A DNA stretch of 64,000 nucleotides from Mycosphaerelloides madeirae (Eukaryota > Ascomycota > Dothideomycetes > Mycosphaerellales > Mycosphaerellaceae): assembly GCA_002785995.1 (NCBI GenBank), contig NHNV01000022.1, positions 1 to 64,000 on the forward strand, read 5' to 3'. The translations under genes were made by a program, and so were the position numbers. This document shows, in pieces, positions 51,982-62,778 of the stretch (the first letter of the stretch is position 1; the number at the start of each line of letters is the position of its first letter). Under the pieces are notes generated by a model that ran no database searches, was not told where the DNA came from, and saw only the letters and a list, made by a program, of their open reading frames with translations.

Positions 51982-54546
51982 ATGGTTAAGCTCACTACTG
52001 GTCACGGGAAGCGCCCGCGTCAAGATCATCAAGCTCGGCCACCAAACGCACAAGCTACCAGGATATCACGCCCTCCAGAAGCTTTCGGTGCCAATGATGC
52101 ACCGCCGCCTGCAGCGAAGAAGCGCCGCATATTTGCTGCTGCAAGTGGGATTGTTGGATACCTGCGGCATAGCATCCTCCACCTAGATCTCGGCGATCCT
52201 GACACAAATATCGTTCCTCGCGACCATAACTGGAATCGCAGCTCCCCGCAGGTGCCATCGTGCAAGGGGCCTGGTCGCCCACCCGAATATGACTGGACAA
52301 GGGCTCGGGACATTGCCTTGATCACCCTTGTTATCAAAACTGATTTACCATTCGACTATGTCCACATTGTGCTTCGAGAGGGGGACGACTCCACCACCCC
52401 GGAACAGAAATTTACGCCCTCAGAACAGACATGTCGCAAAAGGTGGCGGAAACTGTTCGAATGTCCACCAGAGCAAGCTCGAGTCCACGACAAGATTGGC
52501 GTCAATGAGCGCTATCGAGACTACAAAGAGGCTTACGAACACCGTTGCAAATTTGAGCGCGCCATGAAGCACAGCTCCATGGTGCCCGAAGACGAAACTA
52601 GCACTGTTATTGAGAAGTCAGAGACGTCTACGGGAGCGAGCGCCGGCGGTGCTCAAGAAGCAACGCCCCCATATACACCCGACCACACCAACTCGGCTGC
52701 GGTGCAATCAACGGCAGGCGGAGAGACTTCAGATCTCGCCAGCCACACGGCTCCCCTTACTCCTCAATCTTGCACGTCTCCAAATGCTGATGGCAAACAA
52801 CCCCAGCATACTAATGACGAGCGATCACGCCGCCCGAAGGGACTGAAGCCGAAAACCCGGGAAGAATGTGCAAGATATATTGGGATGACCGAAGCTGAGC
52901 TGGACAGACTGATATATGGCTATAGAGAGAGCTGGAAGTCTCGAATATCGAAACGATTTTCTAGTGTTGTTGTTGAGGGCACAGGGATCCCGCCACTCCC
53001 GATTATTCAAGCCTCAACTCAACGTGGACACTCAAGGATATGCGAAGTCTTGCAGAACGAGTTTTCACTCCCGCACCGCACAAAACTCGATACTGAGTTG
53101 AAGGACGTTGTTGCCGACTTGATTCAAAATGGAGAAGATCCCAATGCTACTGATGCAGATGGCAACACGCCACTGCACCTCGCGGTTGCTGCAGGCTGTG
53201 GTCCCGTCTGGTGGGTGCTCTTTTGCGCTGGAGCGAAACGAGACGCCATCAACAACAATGGCCAAAGCATATCAGCATTCAGTAGGACATACGCGCGCAA
53301 GCACAGTCTGCCTGTCCATCATATCGCTCACATTGAGTGGGTGAGGGAACACTTCAAGTATACTCACGACTGGCCCAGACTGAAGGGGAAAAAGAAGCGC
53401 AAAGAACCTGTCCAGGCTTCTGATAGCCCAGAATCTACGTCGGCGACCTTCGATCCTGTCGATACCTCGTATCAACTTCAGCCCATACTCGGACAACAAA
53501 TTCCCGTTGTCTTGCCAACAGGAGTCGCTCTTCAGCAAAAAGTCGATCGTCCCCCTCCAGAGATACCAAGCAATGTGGTCGACCAGAGTCCTTCAGCAGA
53601 ATTCACCTCAGGATGGTACTCGGGCTTCCTTGCCGGCCAATCTGCGCTGGGCCAATTGCCATCGGAACATACGATCACATCTCAGGAAGACATGGTTCTT
53701 GCCGCCAATGGGCAGTCGATGCATCCGCAAGTGCCAATGTTCAACGGTGTCAATGGCGATCTTGCTGGCTCCATATCTGCGGAAGATGGCCATATCACGA
53801 CCGATACTCACGCTCAGAGGTGGACAGGTGAATCTCAGACGGCTGACGTACTGGGTATGGAGCAGCAAAACTTCCACAGAATGAACTCAGCATCGGGGGT
53901 ATCTGATATGCATCAATTCACACGCCTGGGCACCACACGACCGCCTGACCCTCGTCGGTGGGCCACTTACGGTCCTCACTTCGATCCCACTCCACCAGCT
54001 TCCGCCTCCGGTAGTTTTACCAATCGTCGAGTCGCCAAGATTAATTCCACTAGCAATGGCGCGACGCAGAGCACCTATCACTTGCAACCTCCAAACACGT
54101 GCAATTATTCCCGATTCACTCCAACAGCGACGATTCCTTCCCTCGGATCCATAGGCAGGATTACAGCACCCCATACCTCTGCCACGATTCAGCCCAATGC
54201 AGCTACAGAGCCTTTCGTGGCTCCGCAGTGTGCAATCAACCCACAGCTCGACTTCAGCAACGAGCAAGTCCTTCAGCCGGCCACAACCCCCATTCATCAA
54301 CCCCCGTGGAGCTCGCAAAGCATGCCCATGTTGTCCGGTGCTTCATACCCTCCAACGACAGCCGTCGAGACCCAGTCTCAATTTGATTTAGTAGTCGAAC
54401 AATTCCCCTTCGACGAATTTCATAATTCCGCCATGTACGAAACCACTTTACCCGATGATGATCACTATTCTCGAGAAACGACCTTCATGCCTTCCAACGG
54501 CCCGAACGCACAAGGCTGTTACGATCCTGCACAGCGAGCATTTTGA
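51982..54546 (+). CDS. Ankyrin-repeat protein, probably nuclear
   Basis: Single-exon protein of 854 aa. The N-terminus is basic with a cluster AAKKRRIFAAASG that could be a nuclear localisation signal. Residues about 95-165 (YDWTRARDIALITLVIKTDLPF ... CRKRWRKLFECPP) form a helical, Trp/Arg-rich block reminiscent of a Myb/SANT-like module. Residues about 350-440 contain one clear ankyrin repeat, DADGNTPLHLAVAAGCG, and a degenerate second. GKKKRKEP is a second basic cluster. The C-terminal 350 residues are Ser/Thr/Pro/Gln-rich and disordered, as in activation domains. A regulatory role is plausible, but no defined DNA-binding domain can be confirmed. Confidence 0.8.
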   Translation: MVKLTTGHGKRPRQDHQARPPNAQATRISRPPEAFGANDAPPPAAKKRRIFAAASGIVGYLRHSILHLDLGDPDTNIVPRDHNWNRSSPQVPSCKGPGRPPEYDWTRARDIALITLVIKTDLPFDYVHIVLREGDDSTTPEQKFTPSEQTCRKRWRKLFECPPEQARVHDKIGVNERYRDYKEAYEHRCKFERAMKHSSMVPEDETSTVIEKSETSTGASAGGAQEATPPYTPDHTNSAAVQSTAGGETSDLASHTAPLTPQSCTSPNADGKQPQHTNDERSRRPKGLKPKTREECARYIGMTEAELDRLIYGYRESWKSRISKRFSSVVVEGTGIPPLPIIQASTQRGHSRICEVLQNEFSLPHRTKLDTELKDVVADLIQNGEDPNATDADGNTPLHLAVAAGCGPVWWVLFCAGAKRDAINNNGQSISAFSRTYARKHSLPVHHIAHIEWVREHFKYTHDWPRLKGKKKRKEPVQASDSPESTSATFDPVDTSYQLQPILGQQIPVVLPTGVALQQKVDRPPPEIPSNVVDQSPSAEFTSGWYSGFLAGQSALGQLPSEHTITSQEDMVLAANGQSMHPQVPMFNGVNGDLAGSISAEDGHITTDTHAQRWTGESQTADVLGMEQQNFHRMNSASGVSDMHQFTRLGTTRPPDPRRWATYGPHFDPTPPASASGSFTNRRVAKINSTSNGATQSTYHLQPPNTCNYSRFTPTATIPSLGSIGRITAPHTSATIQPNAATEPFVAPQCAINPQLDFSNEQVLQPATTPIHQPPWSSQSMPMLSGASYPPTTAVETQSQFDLVVEQFPFDEFHNSAMYETTLPDDDHYSRETTFMPSNGPNAQGCYDPAQRAF

Positions 54547-54938
54547 TACCCCAGACTTTTCGCGCGATTCGTGCAAGCGTGGGCTTGGGACTTGGTAATG
54601 TCTTCACTTCGATAACTTGTATTACTGTATCTTTTTAGACCCTTGGCCCTTTACGCTCCCACTTGTACGCTGATGAGGCAATCGGCTCTGGATCTTTGAC
54701 CGCAACCTCGTCTTTACCCATTCAAGCGTAACTTGAGACATAGATTAGAGACTCAGAATCTCCCGCTGCATGTTAGGCGAATAAATTGAAGCTCAATCTG
54801 GTATTGGAAGCATGCGCTTCATTGAGCCCTGCTCCCCTTTACTTTCGATATTCACGAGCGCGGCTTTTCGCACTTTCCCGGTATTCTCGCGCGCGTTGGT
54901 CCAGCATTTTTCGAGAATCCAGAGCAGCCTCACCAGGA
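54547..54938. other. Convergent 3' intergenic region
   Basis: Nearly 400 bp between two converging genes; no ORF of note. Confidence 0.35.
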
Positions 54939-55310
54939 TTATATGTGGGTATCGAGAGGAACGAACATCTTACGCAGCTTTCTTTGTTCTTTGAGCTTTT
55001 CCACGTCCTTGATGAATCTCCAGTCCTTGTACCACGACCATACAACAACAGGTCCGAATACCAGATCGGCGAGGCCGTACCCAACCCAAAAGCCTAAGTT
55101 CAAAAGAATGCCGGCTTCTTCGTAGCTCAGTCCCAGGTGGTAGCGTACAATTGATGAGGTGGCTCCAAGCATAACGCTGGCGTAGAAAGCGTACTGGATG
55201 TAGGGATTCAGTTTTTTGTATCCCATTGCTCGCTTCTCGAGTTTCTCGAATTCGTCATCGTCCACGGCGACTGCAGGCGTTGCTGCTTGGGATGGATATG
55301 GCCACTGCAT
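54939..55310 (-). CDS. Small membrane protein (123 aa)
   Basis: Single-exon frame from an ATG at 55308-55310. A hydrophilic N-terminus (DDDEFEKLEKRAMGYKKLNP) precedes two to three hydrophobic helices (YIQYAFYASVMLGATSS; GILLNLGFWVGYGLADLVFG; VVVWSWY). The tail is charged (DVEKLKEQRKLRKMFV), likely a short coiled coil. No signal peptide. The layout, with Lys-rich ends around a helical hairpin, suggests a small ER or mitochondrial membrane protein, but I do not recognise the family. Confidence 0.7.
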   Translation of the reverse strand: MQWPYPSQAATPAVAVDDDEFEKLEKRAMGYKKLNPYIQYAFYASVMLGATSSIVRYHLGLSYEEAGILLNLGFWVGYGLADLVFGPVVVWSWYKDWRFIKDVEKLKEQRKLRKMFVPLDTHI

Positions 55311-55914
55311 TGATGGAATACGATGACGGCGATTTGCCTGGCGTCGCGATGGGAGAATGATGGTATGCGATGGACGCAGGAAGGAAGAGACGGCCAGAAG
55401 ATGTGGAAGCGAAGTTCACTACTGTACCGCTTCGGAATGGAAAGTCGCTCAGGAGGGTAGAGTGATCGCCAGCCCTATATTCAGAAGGATGCCGACAGTT
55501 CCGCAAGTGAGTGCCTCCATACAATAAAGTATACTAGCTAACCCCAAGCGCATCCTAGTGTACCAATGTCCACGCGGCCGACTTAAGCTGCTGTCATAAT
55601 CGGTATTCCTCTTCGTTACAGTGGTAAAGGAACTACACGCCCTTCTTTACGCTAACAACACTATGGGCTCTATAGATTTTGTTTTCGCACATCAAGGCGG
55701 TTAAAGCAGACTTCCATGATGCCGGTTCTACTGACTGCTACTATCATGCTCAGAACTTTGTTATAGCTACGAGAAGATATGTCGTATCCATCTGTTCACT
55801 CTTATCTGTAACGTGATTGGCTACCCTGTAGAGCAGTTATAGTGAAAGTTGAAACCCATCTATCTGTCGCCCAACTTAATTCACAGGCCTACGCCAGAGA
55901 TCTATACGCTTTCG
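55311..55914. other. Intergenic region
   Basis: About 600 bp, AT-richer than its surroundings from 55.6 kb on. No gene or repeat recognised. Confidence 0.35.
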
Positions 55915-56723
55915 CTACCAACATTTTGCTACGGCCATGAGAGTACGGACTTTCACCGGAGAGTATCTAATAAGCCGCGAGCATCCTTGCCGTCTCGAAT
56001 CAGCACTATTAGCCCGTTTGGTTCTGACCAGACGTCGAAAGAAACTACTCTCCTCTGCGAGTGCTTCCCGATAGTCGCTGGACACTGTAGTATACCAACG
56101 AAGTTTCAGACGTTGAATAGAGGGGCGTTGTCGCAGAAAGCGGCAAGTATCCTGGGTGTACTGCTCGCTTTGCTTTAGGGCGTATGCGCCCCCTTTACCT
56201 GTCTTGAAGAAATGGTGTGAGAGATAGGGAGACAAGTCTTCCAGTGAAGCCAGTGAAGATCCAAGATCCGAGCTAATAGCGACAGTCATTTGATCAATAG
56301 GCATACTGCTACGAAGGACATCACCGAAGATGTCCAGTTCAGAGATGTCAAGCATTTGAATGATGAGTGGCGTCCGAGATTCATAAAAGCTTCTGCCAGA
56401 GGCGAGGTGGCTTTTCTAGGCTCAATACGTCGACTCTGCGCGGCAGTCTCATCTGTGTAAACTACGCCAATAATGCTGAGATGCTGGGGTAGATTCCCCA
56501 TCCGTCCGGGTTGGGTGACTTGTACGAATCGCTCGAGGTCATGATTGGTATCAATTAGAATATTCTTGCTCAAAAAGCGGGCTTCAAATGATGCCCGCGA
56601 TATTTTCTCCGCGAGATTGCTGTTGGTCAAGCGAAGATAGCATAAATCGCGAATATCGAGGTCGCAAATGATGGCTTCCAGGAGTTCCATGAATATATTC
56701 TCCAAGAAGTTGGCGGCATCCAT
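55915..56723 (-). pseudogene. F-box protein gene with a frameshift
   Basis: The 5' frame (ATG at 56721-56723) encodes an F-box-like start: NIFMELLEAIICDLDIRDLCYLRLTN, then LAEKISRASFEARFLSKN. F-box proteins link substrates to SCF ubiquitin ligases. Near 56355-56390 homology-like sequence moves to another frame. PLAEAFMNLGRH is out of step with SFYESRTPLIIQMLDISELDIFGDVLRSS, which continues to 55915 (about 145 further codons). No GT-AG intron that restores the frame was found. It is either a recent pseudogene or a gene with an intron or sequencing indel I failed to resolve. Confidence 0.55.
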
Positions 56724-57240
56724 GACAAAGGATTTGCTAATCGCGGTTCGCGGTGGATCTGCTGGAGAGCAGTCTGATCAAGCTGCTGGAAGCTATGCTC
56801 TCGAGTATGAATGGCCCACCGGCCCGTTGTTAGGTAAAGGCGTGTGGACAGATGAGTGGAGCCTAGAAGTGAATGAATCTGAACCCGGCTCACACCGATA
56901 TCGGAGCGACAGATCGCCGTCATCGGACTTTCCGCTCGGATCCGGAGATATCGTCCTCCTTTAGCAAGAAAGAGCCGACGACGTCCTTTTCGATTCTTCG
57001 CAGAGGGACCATCCACCACATGCAAGCATGAGATGGCTTCGGCGGCACAGTGCGTTGTAGCATGTGTCGTCGTGCGAGCACGGGCTTCGGTATTGATGCG
57101 CGAGCCTCAGCGATGACGGCATGCACGCAGGGATAAGTATATCATCCATCTCTCGGTCAATTTCCAGGAAGCATCCAACCAATTCTGGCATCTATATAAC
57201 CGATACCACATCCTCTGACCTTCAAAAAAGACCAGCCACC
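56724..57240. other. Divergent intergenic region
   Basis: About 520 bp upstream of both the F-box gene and the dienelactone hydrolase. No supported coding sequence. A likely leader of the hydrolase gene (tatataaccgat-like) is at about 57193. Confidence 0.35.
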
Positions 57241-58037
57241 ATGTCTACCCACGACTCCAAAGCCTGCTGCAACACACCCGTGCCTACAGCCACTCCGGAC
57301 TACTCCCCCAAAGGCACCTACACGGCACATGTCGACACCAAATGCTACGTCGTCGGACCGGCCACGGCAAAGAAGGCCATCTTCTTCATCTACGATGTCT
57401 TCGGATACAAGTTGCCTACCCTTCAGGGAGCTGATATCCTCGCCAACTCCGGCTATCTGGTCGTGATGCCGGACTTTTTCGACGGCGACGTTTGTGATCC
57501 GGCGTGGTTTGCCCCGGATACCGAAGAGAAGAAGCAGAACGCCGCGGCTTTCATGAAGAGAATCGCGGACCCGAAGCCATTTTTGGAGAGGCTTGAGAAG
57601 GTGTTGCCGGCTCTGGAGAAGGAGTATGAGAGTGTGGAGAGCTGGGCTGCCATTGGTATGTGGTGACCAAGCCTGACTCTGAAAGACTGCTGAATTGACC
57701 GCCATCAGGTTACTGCTGGGGTGGCAAGATCGTCTCCATCACTTCCGGCGCAGGTACTCCCTGGAGCGTCGGCATCCAGAGCTCTCCAGCAAAGGTGGAT
57801 GCTGAAGACGCAAAGAAAATTACCATCCCAATGATGATGCTGGCCAGCAATGGAGAGCCCGCCGATGCCGTCAAGGCTTTTGATGAGGCTCTGACCGTTC
57901 CCAAGCTCGTCGAGACCTTCAACAGCCAGGTGCACGGCTGGATGAGCGCCAGAGCCGATCTTGCCAACGAGGAGAGTAAGAGAGAGTACGAGCGAGGGTA
58001 CAAGATGGCTCTCGACTTCATCGGCACGCACATATGA
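57241..58037 (+). CDS. Dienelactone hydrolase family protein
   Basis: Alpha/beta hydrolase of 247 aa from two exons (57241-57655, 57709-58037). The nucleophile motif GYCWGGK is formed across the splice junction and carries the catalytic Cys. HGWMSARAD near the C-terminus holds the catalytic His. FFIYDVFGYKLPTLQGAD and VVMPDFFDGD are family landmarks. The usual LAS-x-D-E loop that supplies the acid residue reads LASNGEPADA here, so the acid may be shifted. Fungal members are uncharacterised carboxylesterase-like enzymes, probably cytosolic. No link to the metabolite cluster. Confidence 0.9.
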
Positions 58038-58276
58038 TTGTCTAAAGAGGCTTTTTCTGTCAATAGAGGGTCACAATAGTAGTGACGTTACTGTGGCTTC
58101 GTTCGATCTGGCAGTGAATGCAAACACCGATTAGCATGTGCGCACACAAAATCGACACCTCAAAGTTTTTATTTTCTCCAAGAACATCAACCACCCTTCA
58201 TTTCAACAAGAATAACCAATACTACGACACCATACCACACACCAGCACCCCCATCACCATCAAAAAACTCGAGACA

Positions 58277-58546
58277 ATGTCGGAGAACGAAATCAACCTG
58301 CGCGATTTTTTCGTCACGGATGAGGAGTACCAGGAAGTGGCGGCGGACCACGCGGCGTATACCGCCAGGCAGGTGAGCGGGATTCCTTTGGGCGCGGAGG
58401 CTCTCCAGAAGGAGATCGAGGACTCGGCGAAGGCGGGCGGCGGCAGACGACGCAAGAAGATGGGTGGGACGGAGATTCCTTCGCTCATTGCGGGCAAGGC
58501 GGAGGGCGTCGACGTGCGAGACTTCGCGTACGAGGTGAAGGCATGA
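58277..58546 (+). CDS. Small hypothetical protein (89 aa)
   Basis: Single-exon frame starting at ATG 58277 (ACAATG) after a CA-rich leader. The protein is highly charged: SENEINLRDFFVTDEEYQEV, then a helix AEALQKEIEDSAKAGGG, a basic patch RRRKKMGG and an acidic end GVDVRDFAYEVKA. No membrane segment. Family not recognised; its composition suggests a small soluble helical protein. Confidence 0.6.
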   Translation: MSENEINLRDFFVTDEEYQEVAADHAAYTARQVSGIPLGAEALQKEIEDSAKAGGGRRRKKMGGTEIPSLIAGKAEGVDVRDFAYEVKA

Positions 58547-58907
58547 GGTAGGTGAAAGTGAAGTGGTGATGTCGCCAACAGAAGGAGCCGGCAACTCACG
58601 GCTCTGAGCAGGGATTCGGGCTTCTCGCTTGTCGTTCTCCCGACTTCTCACCACAACTCATCATCCTCCGCATTTCACCTCCCAGCTCGTGACCCCATGG
58701 GGCCGCATCCTTTACGTGCGGAGAAGGTCGACCGACATGATGATGAGACGCACCTGCAGCCAGTGGATGGAAGGACTGCCGGCGGGGTGAAAAGGAGGAG
58801 CTACCATGGAACGCTGTGCTTTATAATGGTGAGTTCCTGAGGCAAAGTCATCGAGTTTCCATCTAGCACGAGTTTCTTTCATTCACTTCCTCTTCACGCA
58901 GTTCAAT
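58547..58907. other. Promoter region of the sugar transporter
   Basis: About 360 bp with a TATA-like ctttataatgg at 58819-58830, some 80 bp before the transporter start. No gene. Confidence 0.4.
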
Positions 58908-60498
58908 ATGGCCACTCCGTGCAATTGGTACACCTTTGCGGTGGCCATGTTTGCTGCAATTGGGACGTTCCTGTTCGGCTTCGATACCGGGATCGCGACC
59001 ACAACCATAGCTCATCAGAGCTGGATCGAATACATGGGCCACCCTTCAAATGGATTGACAGGAGCCGTTGTCGCCGTATACATTGCTGGAGAAGCCGTAG
59101 GAGCTCTTACCCAGACTTTCGTGGGCGACAGACTGGGACGAAAACGGTTCATGCAGATGATGTGTGTCATCGTCACCATTGGGACAGTTATCCAGACGGC
59201 ATCTGTTAACATGGGAATGTTCCTGGCCGGACGAGTCCTGGCCGGTAGTGCAGTTGGAGGCCTTGTAGGCACGGTTCCAGTCTACCTTAGCGAGATTTCG
59301 GCGCCACACCAGAGAGGACTTATTGGTGGCATTTCTGGCTGCGGGATATCCTTCGGAACTATGGCTTCTAATTGGGTTGGGTTCGCGTGTGGCTATGCTC
59401 CGTATGGTCCTGTCCAGTGGAGATTGCCGCTTGGAATACAAATCCCGTGGGGCATTGTGCTGTTCGTCGGCCTGGCCACATTTATGCCCAATTCTCCACG
59501 CCAGCTCATCCGGAGCGGGAAGGTCGACCAAGCCCGAGCGGAATTCATCAACATACGACGAGATCTGCACTCGCACGACGCCCAGGAAGAGTTCATTCTG
59601 ATGCGAGCGCAAATCGAATACGAAATGGAGCGAGAAGTCAAGGATTACGGAGAGATCTTCAAACTCTTCCGCCACCGAGCGCTCGCTTCGATTGCTGTTC
59701 AAACCATGACCAGCCTGACAGGTGTCAACGTTATCCAGTACTACCAGACTACTCTTTACAAGAGCCTGGGAATTTCATCTCACAAAATACTGGCCTTGGC
59801 AGGAGTCTATGGAACGGTGGCTTTGTTGTCGAATGCCCTCACCACACGCTACCTCACAGACCAATGGGGAAGACGTAAGATGATCCTCACCGGCCTCAGC
59901 GCAATCATTGTGATCGAAATATATGCTTCAGTGATGCAAAGGGAGTTCCAAAACACCAACAACAAGGTCGGGAAGGGGTTCGCGCTGCTCGGGATCTATT
60001 TGTTCGTTGTCGCGTATTATGGGATGCTCAACAGCACTACTTGGCTGTATGGTGCCGAGATCTTACCCATGGCTTTAAGGAGTAAAGTCATGGGTTTTGC
60101 TGCTGCATCTCACTTTATTGTCAATGTTGCGAGTGAGTGTCCCTTTGAATAATTCGATGAACTTTGTACTGACTTCTACAGTCACCGAAGCAGGACCATC
60201 AGCCTTTGCGAACATACACGATAATTACTATTATGTGTTCGTGGCATGTACCTTGTTCTTCCTGGTTGTGGCGTACTATTACTTCCCGTGAGTCGTCCCG
60301 AACGATAAAGGGTGAAGGAAAAAAAGCTAATGTCCAAGCAGAGAAACGAGGCACAAGACACTCGAAGAAATCGCTGCAGCATTTGGAGACCGAGTCGTTA
60401 CATTGACAGAAACAGAGATCGTGGCCGAACGTAGTGTCTTCGATAGCAAAGCCGCCGCAGATGGACATGTTGAAATAGCTTCGGCAAGAACAAAATAG
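58908..60498 (+). CDS. MFS sugar transporter (SP family)
   Basis: Twelve-helix sugar porter of 495 aa; three exons (58908-60132, 60182-60287, 60342-60498). Motifs: FGFDTGIATTTIA in helix 1; GDRLGRKRFM in the loop after helix 2; PVYLSEISAPHQRG after helix 4. The central loop reads PNSPRQLIRSGK. TSLTGVNVIQYY in helix 7 corresponds to the QQ-x-G-x-N sugar-binding segment, with TSLTG in place of QQ-x-(S/T)-G. DQWGRRKMILTG lies after helix 8 and PETRHKTLEEI at the C-terminal end. A plasma-membrane hexose, disaccharide or quinate-like substrate is possible. No link to the metabolite cluster. Confidence 0.93.
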
Positions 60499-60738
60499 TT
60501 CCCGCAATTGCCGACATTCACTTGTCATCAAACTTTTCCCAGATTTGACGACTCGCCCAGTAACCTTAAAACTCAAACCTTCTCCGCTGAAGTTTAGACC
60601 TCGGCATCCACCCGTTTTCGGCAACTTGCGACTTTCTCCTTGAGTCTTGACGACAGAACCTGGGTGGTTTGGACTGTTCTTCCAGCATCCTCGTCAAGAT
60701 CCTATCACACCGCAGCTACTTCAACATCTATACACATC

Positions 60739-61817
60739 ATGTCGAACGGCCAACCAATCCCCACCAAGCTGCCATCAGCATACCCAGATCTGCCCTACAC
60801 TGAGATCAAGATCTCACACTACCCAGAGAACTCCAGAGAAGTCACGCCGGTTCTGGTCTGCACGCTATGGCGGCTCAAGCAAAACAATGCTTTCACGGAT
60901 GTCATGACCGATGAAATGGAGAATTTCTTCGGCTTGGCGAGTATTGACGACCGCGTGAAGTGTATTGTGCTTGCCGGCACGGGCAAGATGTTCTGTGCGG
61001 GTTCGGATTTGCAGCAGGGTTTTAGGCTGAAGAGTGGTGGGAAGGCGGAGACTGATAAGAATCATCGTGATGGGTGAGTTTTGAAACGTTCGAAGTCGTT
61101 TGTTGAAGAAGTGGTGCTGATTTTCTTTGAAGTGGCGGCCGTGTCTCCCTCGCAATTCACCAGTGCACCAAACCCACCATCGCCGCCATCCACGGCCACG
61201 CCGTAGGCGTAGGCATCACCATGACGCTTCCCTGCGCCGTGCGCATTGCCTGGTCCAAGGCCAAGATCGGCTTCGTCTTCGCACAGCGCGGGATTGTCAG
61301 CGAGGCGTGCTCCAGTTTCTTCTTGCCACGCTTGCTCGGAACCTCCAAGGCGCTTCACCTGACCATCACAGGCAATGTTTTCCCAGCCGAGTCTAAAGCT
61401 TTCGACGGCCTCTTTGCCGAATTGTACGACAGACAGGAGGACGTCCTGCCTGCTGCTTTGAAGATGGCAGAGGAGATCGCGTTGAAGACGTCGACGGTTA
61501 GTACGTATATGATTCGCGAGATGTTCTACCGTGGGATGGATAGTGCGGAGGCTGCTCATTTGTTGGAGTCAAGGGTTATGGGACACATGCGAGGTAGCCC
61601 GTAAGTTCTGTAATCTTGACACCAAAGCAAAGCAGAGCCAGGACTGACCTTTCTCGACAGTGACAACGACGAAGCCGTCAGCGCTTTCTTAGAAAAGAGA
61701 CCGGCGAAGTTTACCGGTACTGTGCTGAACGATGCACCGCCTGTGCACCCTTGGTTCCCACCTGTCAATACTAAGAACTCGGCTGTGGCGGCGACGAACC
61801 CAAAGCCCAAGCTGTAG
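60739..61817 (+). CDS. Enoyl-CoA hydratase/isomerase family protein
   Basis: Crotonase-fold enzyme of 319 aa; three exons (60739-61073, 61133-61600, 61661-61817). The oxyanion-hole segments are MFCAGSDLQQGF and AIHGHAVGVGITMTLPCAVRIA. GFVFAQRGIVSEACSSFFLPRL carries the Glu that acts in hydratases and isomerases. The C-terminus ends PKL, a weak variant of the peroxisomal SKL signal. It probably takes part in fatty-acid beta-oxidation or a side pathway. Length and motifs are normal. Confidence 0.92.
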
Positions 61818-62562
61818 GTCTGTCTCCAGCGGGCAATGTAGAGTACGGCAGTTTCGAATCAGAGAAATAAAGGATGATATCTCTTAGCCCTGTATCCATG
61901 CCCAGAAGACATGAACGTGGCAATGGAACATGTTTTGGCGAGGCTTCCAACTCCCAACAATTCCTTCTGACTCATTTCAGCGTCATCATCTATGTATGCA
62001 TCCTCCTTCAATACGAGATGATCATGTTTCCATCTCCCGATCTGGAAGAAACAGGAAACAGCTTCGGACGCCGGAGCGGGCCTGCGCATCCAGCACCCCC
62101 ACGCATCCATCCTTCCATACCTCATTCCTTCGCATCAGGGATGTTGGCGGATTCCCCGGAATGTCTGATCGTGGAAAGGCTAGGTGGTAAGAATGTGGGG
62201 TTTTGTGAGACGTGAGACTGGGGAAAGTGATTTTGGAATGATTTCATTTGTGAGATGCCAACTCAAGGTGGCGATTGATAGTGTACAAAAGTCCTTCTCG
62301 CCTTCCTTACTCTCGCCATCCGGTTGGGGTACCTGAGTACAGGAAAAGCCATGATCGAAAAACGATCAGCAGTGTGAACTCCTGTCGACGCGCCGTAGTG
62401 CTCCGAAAGAGAAAGGACCAGGTGTGTGGCTGCTCATGAGCGCCAGTGTCAAAGATGGTCGTTGATTATCGATGTTGTAGAGATCAAGATGCCGCTGAAC
62501 GCAAATGTCGTAGATATGTACAGGGAAAGGGTCGTCGTCAAGACCAGCTTGTGTTGTGTTCT
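61818..62562. other. Intergenic region
   Basis: About 745 bp with overlapping short ORFs of no recognisable type. Nothing supported. Confidence 0.35.
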
Positions 62563-62778
62563 TCATTTCCTATCGCCATAGACGGACGAAGGTCGCGATA
62601 TCCGTGGTGAAGGCGGTGGGACAGTTGGTGAATCGCTGTTGGCTGCTATCCGTAATGACAGCTCATTGCGAGGCTTGCTTGCGGAAGCCTTCAAGGCTTT
62701 GGTGAGGTCTTCGGCAGAGAAGGAGTCGTTGCGAGGGATGGCAGAGCGTTGGGTTGGGAGAGGCATGGCGTCGGTCAT
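62563..62778 (-). CDS. Small hypothetical protein (71 aa)
   Basis: Frame from an ATG at 62776-62778: MTDAMPLPTQRSAIPRNDSF, then SAEDLTKALKASASKPRNE and a Pro/Ser-rich tail ending YGDRK. The SAEDLTKAL helix and phosphorylation-like Ser/Pro sites make it look like a real small protein or a last exon. The open frame continues upstream to 63327 but that part lacks protein-like character. No family recognised. Confidence 0.4.
   Translation of the reverse strand: MTDAMPLPTQRSAIPRNDSFSAEDLTKALKASASKPRNELSLRIAANSDSPTVPPPSPRISRPSSVYGDRK

Noticed and set aside
51446..52186. 246-codon plus-strand ORF overlapping the ankyrin gene
   Set aside because: It overlaps the start of a much better gene in another frame and has no recognisable features.
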